The notes: generated by a model not told the origin, from the letters alone. 64,000 nt of DNA from DP-20 sp964539925 (GCA_964539925.1 CAZILB010000002.1:7685-71684), one strand, 5' to 3'; positions 35,051 to 43,994 are shown, counted from the stretch's first letter. Made by a program: numbers and translations.

Positions 35051-36133
35051 ATGCTGCTTATCAATAACGAAACCGTCGAAAAAATTCTCGATATCAAGGG
35101 CTGCATGGAGGCCCTCGAAATCGGTTATCGCGACCTCATCCAAGAGCGCGCCAACTACCGCGGCCGCTACGATTTTTTCGTGCCCAACGACGATCCCAGG
35201 CTGATGTACCGCTGGGGCACCATGGAGGGCGCTTCGCGCTCCTTCGAGACCATGGCGATCCGCATGAAATCGGACATGCTCGAATGGCCGGAAGGCAAGA
35301 CCGTCGAAAAGTATTGCGTCGAACCGGGGACGTTTTGCGGTATCGTCATGGTTTTTTCCACGCGCAATGGCGAGCCGCTGGCGATCATCAATGACGGCAT
35401 CATCCAGCATATGCGCGTCGGCGGCTGCGCCGGACTCGGCGCCAAATACCTCTCCCGCGAAGACTCGAGTGTCATCGGCATATTCGGCTCGGGGGGCATG
35501 GCGCGCACCTACTTGCTCGCCTTCCACGAAGTGAGAAAGATTCGCGAAGTTCGCGTCTACAGCCCGAACCAGAAAAATCGCGAAACGTACGCCCACGAAA
35601 TGAGCGAAATGCTCGGAGTTAAAATTGTCCCCGTGGCGGGTCCGCGCGATGTCGTGCGCGATGCAGACATTGTGGCCACCTGCACCGATTCAATCCGGGT
35701 CGTCGTCAGCGACTGGTCTTGGATCGAAGCCGGCATGCATCTCACCTGCGTCAAGGCCAACGAGTGGAGTCCGGAGATCGTTGACAAAGCCGACCTGGTG
35801 ATCAAAATGGGACGTCCGACCTTGAACCTCGACGTCGGGCAAATCCGTATCGGCGCGGAGGCTGCCGTCGTCGCCGGCAACGCTGAGGAAATCAAGCGTA
35901 TCGCCAACCCCAAGGTCGATATTTTTTCCCGGGAGTTTCCCCTGCTCACCGACATCATGTCTGGAAAGCTCAAAGGACGAACCCATCGAAACCAGGTGAC
36001 GTTTTTCGCCAACAGCGGCACTCAGGGCCTGCAATTCGCCTCCACCGCCGGCTACGTCGTGCGCGAGGCCAAACGTCGGGGGCTCGGCCAGGAAATCCCC
36101 ACGAGCTGGTTTTTGCAGGATATCCGCGATTAA
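35051..36133 (+). CDS. Ornithine cyclodeaminase / mu-crystallin family protein
   Basis: This 360-residue NAD(P)-dependent protein belongs to a family that includes ornithine cyclodeaminase, alanine dehydrogenase, and ketimine reductase. A substrate-binding lysine lies in AIRMKSDML, the Rossmann motif is IGIFGSGGMART, and AGMHLTCVKANEWSPEI carries the family's conserved region. The specific reaction is not clear, since this clade (with EYSREPRL-like features missing) is broad. GGGAGG precedes ATG 35051. It shares an orientation with the aminotransferase gene 71 bp downstream; a joint amino-acid catabolic role is possible. Confidence 0.85.
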   Translation: MLLINNETVEKILDIKGCMEALEIGYRDLIQERANYRGRYDFFVPNDDPRLMYRWGTMEGASRSFETMAIRMKSDMLEWPEGKTVEKYCVEPGTFCGIVMVFSTRNGEPLAIINDGIIQHMRVGGCAGLGAKYLSREDSSVIGIFGSGGMARTYLLAFHEVRKIREVRVYSPNQKNRETYAHEMSEMLGVKIVPVAGPRDVVRDADIVATCTDSIRVVVSDWSWIEAGMHLTCVKANEWSPEIVDKADLVIKMGRPTLNLDVGQIRIGAEAAVVAGNAEEIKRIANPKVDIFSREFPLLTDIMSGKLKGRTHRNQVTFFANSGTQGLQFASTAGYVVREAKRRGLGQEIPTSWFLQDIRD

Positions 36134-36204
36134 CACCTGGGGAGCCGGAGCGCTGTTCCGCCGGATCGAGGGGAACCGGTTGTCGAGAGGTGCGGATTGC
36201 AAAC

Positions 36205-37182
36205 ATGGCTGAAACTTCCATCTTGACCTCAACTGAAGCGGCACGCCGCATGCGGGAAGCCGTCCACGGCAAAGCGGTAAACTTCTATGCGATGTACTCG
36301 AGCGTGCTCGGGGGCATCGTCACCAATCCGGCATTTATGGTTTTGCCGCTGGACGATCATATGGTGCACCGGGGCCACGCCGTTTTTGACACCGCTACGC
36401 TGACCGGCGGCATGCTCTATCAACTCGACCCGCATTTGGATCGGTTAATGCGCTCGGCCGAGGGCGCGCGCATCCCCTTGCCCTTTCCGCGCGAGCGGCT
36501 GCGTCAAATTATTCTGGAAACCGCGGCGGCGAGCCGGCGCCGCGAGGCGTCCGTGCGCTACTGGCTTTCCGCCGGTCCCGGCGGCTTCGCCCTCGGCCCG
36601 GCGGAGTGCGTCGGCAGCAGCTTCTATGTCATCATTTTCAAGCCGGAGGCTTATCCGGAAAGCTACTACCAACAGGGCATCAAGCTCATCACCAGCCAGG
36701 TGCCGATTAAACCGCCCCTGTTCGCCCGCATCAAATCAACCAATTATCTGCCCAACGTGCTGGTCGTTCTGGAAGCCAAAGACCGCGGCGCCGACAACGG
36801 GGTTTTCATCGACCAGCGCGGCAATGTAGCGGAAAGCTCCAACATGAACATCGCGTTTGTTACCAAGGACCGGTTGTTTCGCCACCCACCCTTCGAGGCG
36901 ATCCTTTCGGGCATCACCATCCAGCGCGTGCTCGAGTTCACCCAACGGCTCGTAACCCAAGGCGCTCTACGCGCCGTCCGACTCGCCGATATTCCGGTCG
37001 CGGAAGGACGCGGCGCGGCCGAAATGATGCTGATCGGCAGCTCGATCAAAATCGCGCCGGTGGTCGAGTGGGATGGTCAAAAAATCGGCGACGGCAAACC
37101 CGGTCCGATCGCCATGAAGCTTTTGGAAATGTGGAACGAAGACGCGCAATCGGCGACGGACCAACTCGTTCCCGTGCCCTAA
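36205..37182 (+). CDS. Class IV PLP aminotransferase (D-amino-acid/branched-chain type)
   Basis: A fold-type IV aminotransferase of 325 residues. The PLP lysine is Lys177 in ARIKSTNYLPNVL and the cofactor-binding glutamate is Glu210 in GNVAESSNMN. MVHRGHAVFDTATL and LDRLMRSAEGARIPLP fit the family. Class IV includes branched-chain, D-amino-acid and aminodeoxychorismate enzymes; this one is not clearly any of them. A GTG at 36190 is an alternative start with GAGAGG at hand. A long hairpin follows the stop. Confidence 0.85.
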   Translation: MAETSILTSTEAARRMREAVHGKAVNFYAMYSSVLGGIVTNPAFMVLPLDDHMVHRGHAVFDTATLTGGMLYQLDPHLDRLMRSAEGARIPLPFPRERLRQIILETAAASRRREASVRYWLSAGPGGFALGPAECVGSSFYVIIFKPEAYPESYYQQGIKLITSQVPIKPPLFARIKSTNYLPNVLVVLEAKDRGADNGVFIDQRGNVAESSNMNIAFVTKDRLFRHPPFEAILSGITIQRVLEFTQRLVTQGALRAVRLADIPVAEGRGAAEMMLIGSSIKIAPVVEWDGQKIGDGKPGPIAMKLLEMWNEDAQSATDQLVPVP

Positions 37183-37191
37183 AAAGACGCA

Positions 37192-37222
37192 GTCTAAAAC
37201 CGCTCGCGTGCGGCCTTTAGAC
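37192..37222 (+). terminator. Hairpin after the class IV aminotransferase
   Basis: GTCTAAA pairs with TTTAGAC and, inside that, CCGC pairs with GCGG, giving 11 paired bases around a 6-base loop with a small internal bulge. It starts 9 bases after the stop codon. Only CGTTTCC follows, so it is a weak intrinsic terminator or a 3' end stabiliser. Confidence 0.5.
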
Positions 37223-37309
37223 CGTTTCCCCCTGCGGCGGGCCGAAGGCCCGGACAAATGATTCTTGGGTAAAAGAGTGTGCCGCTATAGCGGAAATCAC
37301 CTGGATGTC

Positions 37310-37331
37310 ATCCTGAGCGCCAGCGAAGGAT
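37310..37331. repeat. ATCCTGAGCG...GAAGGAT palindromic intergenic motif
   Basis: ATCCT at 37310-37314 and AGGAT at 37327-37331 are inverted around GAGCGCCAGCGA. It lies in the 281-bp gap between the aminotransferase and the lytic transglycosylase. The motif ATCCTGAGCG-NN-AGCGAAGGAT is familiar from intergenic DNA of many environmental bacteria. It is a short element of unknown origin. Confidence 0.5.
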
Positions 37332-37463
37332 TTGCTTTTGTCCAGCCGATTTTGACTAATTATTCTTACGGTTGAACCGAAGTAGCGAGCTGGAGCGGAT
37401 TCTGCGGCCCCGTCTCAAAATACCATTACGACAGAGTCTTAATAGGCGGCGTAACTGCTTCCT

Positions 37464-38243
37464 TCAACTCGCCGCCAGTTGCGCAAACCGTTTTTGCATC
37501 GTCTCAATTCTTTTGAGGTAGCCCTGCAAAGCATGAGTTCCACAACGCTCGCCCGGCGTGACCCGAAAGCCGCGCGCAGCGAAGGCCTCTCCTCTCCTCG
37601 GACCGCACAGGTGAATCACTGCCGCAAGTCTTTGCTTTTGCGCCAGGCTCACCCTGGACTTCGAACGAACAGCCAGAGTTTCGACCACGCGCTGGTGCAG
37701 GTATGCCGCGGTCATCTCGACCGCATGGCTCGGTAGGATTCGTGTATAGAGGCTATTGAACCAGCAAGAGTTCGGATCATGCCAGGGACCTTCCCCGACA
37801 ACGGTGTGGCTGCGGATACAATACTTCCGCGCCTCGGCGAACGTGCCGTCGGTGATTTGAAACATCCCCAGCGCGCTGGAGGCCGGACGATAGATTTCAA
37901 AAGGGTTCCGCGACCACCGCCAGCGCCAGTAGGTGCGCGCCAAGGGATTTCCGTCGCTCTCGACCTGAGCCAACGCGGCGAGGAATTCCGCCGAGATGAT
38001 GCTTGTCGAATGCTTCTCGAATAGCGCCCCGTAACTCTGCCAGGTTGACACGGGACTCTTCGATAAGGAGCCGCTGAGCGGCGCTAAGATCTCCCCGGGC
38101 TTGCGCACGACCTGATAGACCAGGTTAACCGCGAAGAACCCGGAGATTCCCAAAACGCTCCACCACAAAATCGCGCTTTTCCAACGGAGCCTTTTGGACT
38201 TCCGCGTAAAATATCGAACACTGTTATAAACGATAGCCGTCAC
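37464..38243 (-). CDS. Membrane-anchored lytic transglycosylase (SLT-like)
   Basis: A 259-residue protein with a basic N-terminus and one membrane anchor (about residues 24-44) leading into a muramidase-like domain. The catalytic Glu95 lies in ALAQVESDGNP and the substrate groove motif SALGMFQITDGTF follows at about residue 121; both match SLT/goose-lysozyme folds. It cleaves the glycan backbone of peptidoglycan in the periplasm. It is the last gene of the ntrB-ntrC-thiE-maoC run. Confidence 0.85.
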   Translation of the reverse strand: MTAIVYNSVRYFTRKSKRLRWKSAILWWSVLGISGFFAVNLVYQVVRKPGEILAPLSGSLSKSPVSTWQSYGALFEKHSTSIISAEFLAALAQVESDGNPLARTYWRWRWSRNPFEIYRPASSALGMFQITDGTFAEARKYCIRSHTVVGEGPWHDPNSCWFNSLYTRILPSHAVEMTAAYLHQRVVETLAVRSKSRVSLAQKQRLAAVIHLCGPRRGEAFAARGFRVTPGERCGTHALQGYLKRIETMQKRFAQLAAS

Positions 38244-38301
38244 GTAAAAAGATCAACATCCCGGTCGTCTCGTGGAAAAGCCGATTATAGAAGTTATCGG
38301 G

Positions 38302-38790
38302 TTAATTGTCCTTCGCATGCTCCCGGCACCTCACGAAATTTACCATCTTCATGCTCATCACGACTTCCTTTTTTTGATTGAGCACTTCGATAAAAGTGCG
38401 GACGATACCGCGGTCGGGGCGGGACTCGGAACGGCGGGCTTCCAGGACCGTGGCGCGCACGGAGAGTTCGTCACCGGGAAAGACGGGTTTGTCCCAGCGC
38501 AGTTCATCGCCGCCGGGGGAACCGAGATTGGCGACCGTGGAGAGGTAGTTCTCGCTGTAGAGGCGCATCATGAGCGCCGCGGTTTGCCAGCCGCTGGCAA
38601 TCAGGCCGCCGTAGATGCTTTTTTTCGCCGCTTCCTTCTCGACATGGTAAGAAAGCGGGACGTAGCGTCTGCCGAATTCGAGCACTTCTTGCTCATCGAC
38701 TGCGATGGAGCCGAATTCGTGCACACTCCCGGGAACGTAATCTTCGAAGTAACGGTCCTCTGGAGCATGGGCGAAGTTGCTGCTGTTCAT
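38302..38790 (-). CDS. MaoC-like (R)-specific enoyl-CoA hydratase/dehydratase family protein
   Basis: This 162-residue hot-dog-fold protein has the MaoC layout: EDYVPGSVHEFGSIAVDEQE with the catalytic Asp/Glu region, and HVEKEAAKKSIYGGLIASGWQTAALMM, where the usual His is placed in the loop before the long helix. Substrate is likely an acyl-CoA; many proteins of this branch act in beta-oxidation or methylaspartate-like cycles, but this cannot be narrowed. It sits 23 bp after thiE and 58 bp before the transglycosylase gene. Confidence 0.88.
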   Translation of the reverse strand: MNSSNFAHAPEDRYFEDYVPGSVHEFGSIAVDEQEVLEFGRRYVPLSYHVEKEAAKKSIYGGLIASGWQTAALMMRLYSENYLSTVANLGSPGGDELRWDKPVFPGDELSVRATVLEARRSESRPDRGIVRTFIEVLNQKKEVVMSMKMVNFVRCREHAKDN

Positions 38791-38813
38791 GTTCTCACTC
38801 GTTGCTGAAATTT

Positions 38814-39449
38814 CTATTGCTGTTGGCTGGCTTGTCGCTGAGCCAAGATACGTCTCACCTTGCTCGGCATGTCATCGGCCTTCAGAATATCGCTAATAAC
38901 CGCCACCGAGTCGGCGCCGACTTGCCATACCCGTTGGACGTTTTGCTCAGTAATTCCGCCGATGGCAACGATGGGCAATTTCACGGCACTGCGAATTTGC
39001 CGAAGCATATCGGCGCCGCGGGCGGTGTAGCCGGTGTCTTTCGTCGCCGTGCCGAACATGGGACCGAAGCCGATATAATCGGCGCCATTGCGCTCAGCTT
39101 CTTGGGCCTGCTCCAGATCGTGGGTTGAGATCCCGATGATTTTCTTGCCCATGAGTTGTTTGCCGGCAACCAACGGCAAGTCGTCTTGGCCTAAATGGAC
39201 GCCGTCGGCGTCGCACGCCAAAGCAATGTCCACCCGGTCGTTGACGATCAGCTTGCAACCGCGGCTTTGGGTCGCGGCGCGCGCCTGGCGCGCCAGGTCG
39301 AGAAAGTCTCTTGGCGTGAGTGCTTTGACGCGCAATTGGAGCATGGTCACGCCGCCGTCGAGTAAATCGCTGAGCACGGCCCCGGCGGCGCGGCCTTGGG
39401 TTTGCTCCGGGTCGAGGACGCCATACAGCGGCGGCAGATTGAACGTCAT
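38814..39449 (-). CDS. thiE: Thiamine-phosphate synthase
   Basis: ThiE joins the pyrimidine and thiazole parts of thiamine. The 211-residue TIM-barrel protein has TMLQLRVKALTPRDFLDLA, LIVNDRVDIAL, DGVHLGQDDLP, and GIGFGPMFGTATKDT, IGGIT near the end, all standard. No THI-box riboswitch was recognised in the 8 bp before it; it follows the ntrC-like gene directly, so it is probably transcribed with that regulator. Confidence 0.95.
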   Translation of the reverse strand: MTFNLPPLYGVLDPEQTQGRAAGAVLSDLLDGGVTMLQLRVKALTPRDFLDLARQARAATQSRGCKLIVNDRVDIALACDADGVHLGQDDLPLVAGKQLMGKKIIGISTHDLEQAQEAERNGADYIGFGPMFGTATKDTGYTARGADMLRQIRSAVKLPIVAIGGITEQNVQRVWQVGADSVAVISDILKADDMPSKVRRILAQRQASQQQ

Positions 39450-39456
39450 TGACGGA

Positions 39457-40899
39457 CTAACTTTCTTTCTTGAGGTCGATATGCAGATCGGTGATCTTTT
39501 TCCGCAGCGTGTTGCGGTTGATGCCGAGGAGTTGCGCCGCGCGAATCTGGTTGCCGCGGGTTTTTTTCAAGGTGAGCTCCAGCAGCGGTCGCTCCACCCG
39601 CTCGATCACCAGGGAGTAAAGGTTATCCACGTCGACGCCTTCGGTGCGCCGAAAATAATCTACGAGCTTATGGCGGATGATCTCTTCGAGGGAGAGCTGG
39701 TCTACTTCCAGAGAGGTGGCCGCCGGTTTGTTTTGCAGCGTGAAATCCTTGGGAAAGAGAATCGGTCCGGAAGACAGCACCGCGGCGCGGATGAGCGTAT
39801 TTTCTAGCTCGCGAACGTTGCCGGGCCAGGAATGGTCTTCGAGAATTTTCTGCGCTTCCGGCGATACGCCGGAAATTTGCAGGCCCATCTCGCGGTTTAT
39901 TTTGTCGAGAAAATAGCCGATCAAAAGCGGGATATCGCCCCGCCGCTCGCGCAGCGGCGGCAGGTAGATCGGAATGACCTTCAGGCGGAAGTAGAGATCT
40001 TCGCGAAAGCGTTTTTCCTTGACGGCTTTATCCAAATCCTGATTGGTGGCGGCGAGGATGCGCACGTCGGCCTTCAGGATTTCACGACCGCCGACGCGAC
40101 TGTACTCGTGGTCCTGGAGTACCCGCAGCAGTTTGGTCTGGAGATCCAGGGGAATATCGCCCACCTCGTCGAGAAAAAGCGTGCCCCCTTCAGCCAGCTC
40201 GAACTTGCCCAGGCGCCGATCGAGGGCGCCGGTAAAGGCTCCCCTCTCGTGGCCGAAAAGCTCGCTTTCCAGCAGGTCGCGCGGGATTGCCGCACAATTG
40301 ATCGCAATGAAGGGCTGGTTCCAGCGCGGTGAGTTGTAGTGAATGGTCTTGGCGACCAGCTCCTTGCCGGTACCGCTCTCGCCGAGGATGAGAATCGTCG
40401 CCAGCGTGTCGACCACCTGGCCGATGGTCTTATAGACCGTCTGCATGCTCGAGCTAGTGCCGATGATGTTGACCCCCGGTTCGAAACGCTTTTTAATTTC
40501 TTCTTTGAGTTCGCGAAAATCGCGGCTCAATTTGCGGCTATCGACGGCGCGTTTGACGAGGACGAGAGCCTCGTCCAGATCGAAAGGCTTCGTAATGTAG
40601 TCGAAGGCGCCGTTCTTCATCGCCCCGATGGCATTGCGCATGGTATTCTGCGCCGTCATGACGATGGTCGCGATATCGACGCCGCCGTCCTTGAACTCTT
40701 TGAGCAACTCCAAGCCGTCCACGTCGGGCAGCTTGATATCCATCAGGGCGACATCGAATTGACTGTTTTTCACGGCCAACCGGCCCGACTCGCCGGTGCC
40801 GGCGGTTTGAACCCAATAACCATCATCCTCCAGTGCTTTTTGCAGCACTCGGCGCAGAGAATCCTCGTCCTCAATTATAAGAATTTTTCCCTGGTTCAT
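39457..40899 (-). CDS. Sigma-54-dependent response regulator (NtrC family)
   Basis: A 480-residue regulator. The receiver domain (residues 1-120) has the acidic pair EDED and the phospho-acceptor Asp54 in LMDIKLP. The AAA+ domain has Walker A LGESGTGKE, the sigma-54 contact loop GAFTGA, and Walker B GGTLFLDEVGD. The C-terminus has a Fis-type HTH (AAQLLGINRNTLRKKI). Start and stop overlap the kinase gene by 4 bases. It should activate sigma-54 promoters elsewhere; a nitrogen role is possible but not shown. Confidence 0.95.
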   Translation of the reverse strand: MNQGKILIIEDEDSLRRVLQKALEDDGYWVQTAGTGESGRLAVKNSQFDVALMDIKLPDVDGLELLKEFKDGGVDIATIVMTAQNTMRNAIGAMKNGAFDYITKPFDLDEALVLVKRAVDSRKLSRDFRELKEEIKKRFEPGVNIIGTSSSMQTVYKTIGQVVDTLATILILGESGTGKELVAKTIHYNSPRWNQPFIAINCAAIPRDLLESELFGHERGAFTGALDRRLGKFELAEGGTLFLDEVGDIPLDLQTKLLRVLQDHEYSRVGGREILKADVRILAATNQDLDKAVKEKRFREDLYFRLKVIPIYLPPLRERRGDIPLLIGYFLDKINREMGLQISGVSPEAQKILEDHSWPGNVRELENTLIRAAVLSSGPILFPKDFTLQNKPAATSLEVDQLSLEEIIRHKLVDYFRRTEGVDVDNLYSLVIERVERPLLELTLKKTRGNQIRAAQLLGINRNTLRKKITDLHIDLKKES

Positions 40900-42014
40900 C
40901 GCGATCCATCCGCCACGACTAGAGAAACCTTGAAAATGCTTCCCTTGCCCCGGGTGCTTTCGACTCGAATCACCCCGCCGTGCTCTTTAACGATTCGGTA
41001 GCAGATCGCCAGCCCGAGCCCCGTTCCGTTGGTTTTGGTGGTAAAAAACGGCGAGAAAATATGCGGCAGGTCTTCCTCGGCGATGCCGCTGCCTTGGTCG
41101 GCCAGATCGATCCAGATGATCCGGCCTGGCCCCTTGCCCCGGCCGCCCACGTGATAATCGGTTTCCAGCCGCGTCGTGACAGTGAGCGTGCTGTTGGCTT
41201 GCATTGCCTGAAAAGCGTTTTTGACCAGGTTCAAAAACACCTGGATCAGCCGGGCGCGATCGCCCCGAATTGGCGGGAGGCTGGGATCAAAGCGTTTGCG
41301 GATCTGAATTGCCTTTTCCTCCGCCGACTGACTCTCCAGCCACAGTACGTCGTCCAGGACTTCGTGGATATTCAGCGGTTCCAGGTTGAGCCGGGCCGGG
41401 CGCGACAGGTCGAGCAACTGTTCGATCAGTTGGTTGACCCGATCGACCTCGCGAATCATGATGTCGGTAAATTCGCGCACCGAGGGATTGCCGTCGGCGG
41501 AACGGCGCAACAGTTGCGCAGCGCCCTTGATGCCCCCCAGCGGATTTTTGATTTCATGCGCGAGGCCGGCCGCCAGCGTGCCCATCAAAGCCAGACGGTC
41601 GGCGCGCTTCAAGTCCTCTTCAAGTTCCTTGCGGTGACCGATATCGCGCGCGAGCAGGATTACGCCCTCGAAGTTGTCGTCCCCACTGTGAAGCGGCGAG
41701 ACGGTGACGCTTACCGGCGTTTTTTTCCCCCACCGGCTGACGAAATCGCCCTCGCCGCGGGCGCTCTCCTGGCGCGGCGGGTGCGCTTTCTTGATCATTT
41801 CGATCAGCCATGGCTCGAGCTTGAAAATCTGCTCCCAAGGTTGACCCGCGGCCGACGAAGACGAGATATCTGTCAAAAGTTCAGCCGCTTCATTAAAAAA
41901 CCCAATCCTCCCCTCGGCGTCGACCGTGACCACGCCGTCGTCGAGATTGGCGAGTATCTCTTCCCAGGAGATTTGCGACAAGGGACGGCCGTTCGACGGA
42001 GCCAAGGATTCCAT
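40896..42014 (-). CDS. PAS-containing sensor histidine kinase (NtrB-like)
   Basis: A 372-residue soluble kinase with an N-terminal PAS domain (about residues 15-125), a HisKA dimerisation helix with His153 in LAAGLAHEIKNPLGG, and an ATPase domain with the N-box VFLNLVKNAFQAM, G1 box DQGSGI and G2 GTGLGLAI. The lack of membrane segments and the HEIKNPLGG box match NtrB, a cytoplasmic kinase for sigma-54 activators. The 4-base overlap with the regulator gene shows tight pairing. It is divergent from rimP. Confidence 0.93.
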   Translation of the reverse strand: MESLAPSNGRPLSQISWEEILANLDDGVVTVDAEGRIGFFNEAAELLTDISSSSAAGQPWEQIFKLEPWLIEMIKKAHPPRQESARGEGDFVSRWGKKTPVSVTVSPLHSGDDNFEGVILLARDIGHRKELEEDLKRADRLALMGTLAAGLAHEIKNPLGGIKGAAQLLRRSADGNPSVREFTDIMIREVDRVNQLIEQLLDLSRPARLNLEPLNIHEVLDDVLWLESQSAEEKAIQIRKRFDPSLPPIRGDRARLIQVFLNLVKNAFQAMQANSTLTVTTRLETDYHVGGRGKGPGRIIWIDLADQGSGIAEEDLPHIFSPFFTTKTNGTGLGLAICYRIVKEHGGVIRVESTRGKGSIFKVSLVVADGSR

Positions 42015-42086
42015 GGCGGGGTGTAATCTAAGGACGGATCATAGCAGATACCATCCTACGCGCAAACGCCGCACGGGCCGCGGGCC

Positions 42087-42116
42087 TTGCGTTGACGGCG
42101 ACAACTATGCTAGTAA
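42087..42116 (+). promoter_or_regulatory. Candidate promoter of the rimP-nusA-infB operon
   Basis: TTGCGT (42087-42092) and TAGTAA (42111-42116) are 18 bases apart. Transcription would begin near 42122, just before the attenuator-like structure. An overlapping TTGACG at 42092 is an alternative -35 with a poorer -10. The call rests on position and partial matches only. Confidence 0.35.
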
Positions 42117-42123
42117 TTAAGCA

Positions 42124-42168
42124 CACTTTAAGCGTTAGCACTCAAAGTGGGCGTTGCCCGCTTTTTTT
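42124..42168 (+). promoter_or_regulatory. Attenuator-like leader before rimP (antiterminator and intrinsic terminator)
   Basis: An intrinsic terminator is formed by AAAGTGGG (42144-42151) pairing with CCCGCTTT (42157-42164, one G-U pair) around a 5-base loop, followed by a T-run ending at 42168. An alternative hairpin pairs CACTTT (42124-42129) with AAAGTG (42144-42149), the same bases needed for the terminator. The two cannot coexist. The structure ends 20 bp before the rimP ATG, so regulated read-through into the operon is plausible. Confidence 0.6.
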
Positions 42169-42188
42169 GTTTATAGGGCCTGAAAAGA

Positions 42189-42656
42189 ATGGATGCGACC
42201 CTCGGCCGGATATGGGAATTGGCGGCGCCGTTGGCAGAGGAGGAGGGGCTGGAGATCATCGACATCGAACTCAGGCGCGAGGGCAGCCGGGGCGGACGAG
42301 TGCTGCGCTTGTATCTCGACAAAGACGGCGGCCCGAACATGGATGACCTAAGCCGCGTCAGCCGCAGCCTGAGCGAGCTTCTCGATTTTCATGATGTCGT
42401 CGCAGGGTCTTACATCCTGGAGGTCTCTTCTCCCGGCGTCAATCGTCCGCTCAAGCGGCCCGAGCACTTCGTCAGGTTTGTCGGCAAAAAGGTGCGCGTC
42501 CGTACGCGCGAGCCAATCCAGGGGAGACGATCTTTTGTCGGCCAATTGTTGGAGGTCCGAACCGACGGCATCTCTGTCAATCAGGACGGGGCCAGATGTG
42601 AAATTCCGTTTAGGGTGATCGAACGGTCGAATTACGAGCATGAGTGGAGCGCCTAA
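42189..42656 (+). CDS. rimP: Ribosome maturation factor RimP
   Basis: RimP binds the 30S subunit during its late assembly. The 155-residue protein has the GLEIIDIEL-x-REG start of the family, CEIPFRVIERSNYEHEW at its end and SPGVNRPLKRPEHF in the central hinge. It is the first gene of the rimP-nusA-ylxR-infB-DUF503-rbfA-truB operon; its stop is immediately followed by the nusA ATG. An upstream terminator-like hairpin is described separately. Confidence 0.95.
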   Translation: MDATLGRIWELAAPLAEEEGLEIIDIELRREGSRGGRVLRLYLDKDGGPNMDDLSRVSRSLSELLDFHDVVAGSYILEVSSPGVNRPLKRPEHFVRFVGKKVRVRTREPIQGRRSFVGQLLEVRTDGISVNQDGARCEIPFRVIERSNYEHEWSA

Positions 42657-42657
42657 T

Positions 42658-43989
42658 ATGCAGCAAGATCTCAATCGTGTAATTGAACAAGTGAGCAAAG
42701 AAAAGGGAATCGACAAAGCGATTTTGATCAGCGCGCTGGAAAACGCCATGGTCTCGGCGGCGAAGAAGACTTTTGGTCACCAGCGTAAGATCGAAGCACA
42801 GTTCAATCCCGAAATCGGCGAAGTCGAGCTTTTCGAGTCCAAGACCGTTGTCGAGACGGTTCAGGACGAGGCGACGGAAATCACTGTGGGTGACGCGCGG
42901 GAAAACCTCGATCCGGACGCCCAGATCGGCGACGAGCTTTTGACCAAGCTCGATTCCGCCCTGTTCGGGCGCATCGCGGCGCAGGCAGCGAAGCAAAACA
43001 TCGTGCAGCGCGTGCGCGACGCCGAACGGGAGATTATCTATAACGAATTCAAGGGGCGCGAGGGACAGCTGGTCAACGGCATCGTGCAGCGCTTCGAGAA
43101 ACGAAACATCATCGTCAACCTCGGGCGCACCGACGCCATCCTGCCGGAAAAGGAACAGGTGCCGCGGGAGCGCTACCGGCAGGGCGATCGAATAAGGGCT
43201 TATATCGTCAGTGTGGAGATCACCAGCCGCGGACCGCAGATCATATTGTCGCGAACCCATCCCGGCATGCTGATTCAACTTTTTGCGCAGGAGGTCCCGG
43301 AAATATACGAGGGCATCGTCGAGGTCAAGGGCGCCGCCCGCGAACCCGGGGGGCGGGCCAAGATCGCCGTGATTTCGCACGACCCCGACGTCGATCCGGT
43401 CGGCGCCTGCGTTGGTATGAAAGGCACCCGAGTCCAATCGGTGGTTCAGGAGCTGCGAGGGGAGAAAATCGATATTGTTCATTGGATACCCGACCAGGCC
43501 GAATACGTTTGCCGAGCTTTAGCTCCGGCCAAGGTTGCCAAAATCATTATCGATGATGAGGATCACACGATGGAAGTGATCGTCCCCGACGACCAGCTTT
43601 CGCTCGCAATCGGCAAGAAAGGCCAGAATGTCCGGCTCGCTTCCCGGCTCACCGGCTGGCGCATTGACGTGCGTAGCGAGGCAGAGGCCGAGGCGGAAAC
43701 CCGCCAGGCGCGCCAATCGATCGGCGCAATACCGGGGATCGGCGACATCGCGTCAGAGCTGCTGTTTCAGGAAGGCTTCAAGTCTGCGGAAGACGTGGCG
43801 GATAGTGCTCTGGAAGAAATCATGGAAGTCGAAGGTATCAGCAAAGAAAAAGCCGAAGCCTTGCACAAGGCGGCCACAGAGTATGTCGCTGAGAAACGTA
43901 GCAAAGAAGCTGCGGCGGCCGCAGAAGCGGCGGCCGCAGCCGTGGTGCCGGACGCCCCGGTCGAGCAGGAGATCCCCGAGCGCGGTTAA
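42658..43989 (+). CDS. nusA: Transcription elongation/termination factor NusA
   Basis: NusA binds RNA polymerase and modulates pausing, termination and antitermination. The 443-residue protein has the N-terminal RNAP-binding domain with LISALENAMVSAAKK, an S1 domain (about residues 133-200, with VNGIVQRFEKRNIIVNLG), two KH domains (IGKKGQNVRLASRLTGW), and a C-terminal helix-hairpin-helix region with GIGDIASELL followed by an alanine-rich tail (KEAAAAAEAAAAA). The second RNAP-binding repeat of Escherichia coli is reduced. The ATG at 42658 overlaps the stop context of rimP (TAATATG). Confidence 0.96.
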   Translation: MQQDLNRVIEQVSKEKGIDKAILISALENAMVSAAKKTFGHQRKIEAQFNPEIGEVELFESKTVVETVQDEATEITVGDARENLDPDAQIGDELLTKLDSALFGRIAAQAAKQNIVQRVRDAEREIIYNEFKGREGQLVNGIVQRFEKRNIIVNLGRTDAILPEKEQVPRERYRQGDRIRAYIVSVEITSRGPQIILSRTHPGMLIQLFAQEVPEIYEGIVEVKGAAREPGGRAKIAVISHDPDVDPVGACVGMKGTRVQSVVQELRGEKIDIVHWIPDQAEYVCRALAPAKVAKIIIDDEDHTMEVIVPDDQLSLAIGKKGQNVRLASRLTGWRIDVRSEAEAEAETRQARQSIGAIPGIGDIASELLFQEGFKSAEDVADSALEEIMEVEGISKEKAEALHKAATEYVAEKRSKEAAAAAEAAAAAVVPDAPVEQEIPERG

Positions 43990-43994
43990 GAGCT

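Noticed and set aside
39450..39456. THI-box riboswitch before thiE
   Set aside because: Only 7 bases separate thiE from the ntrC-like gene, too little for the element, and no thi-box motifs are seen.
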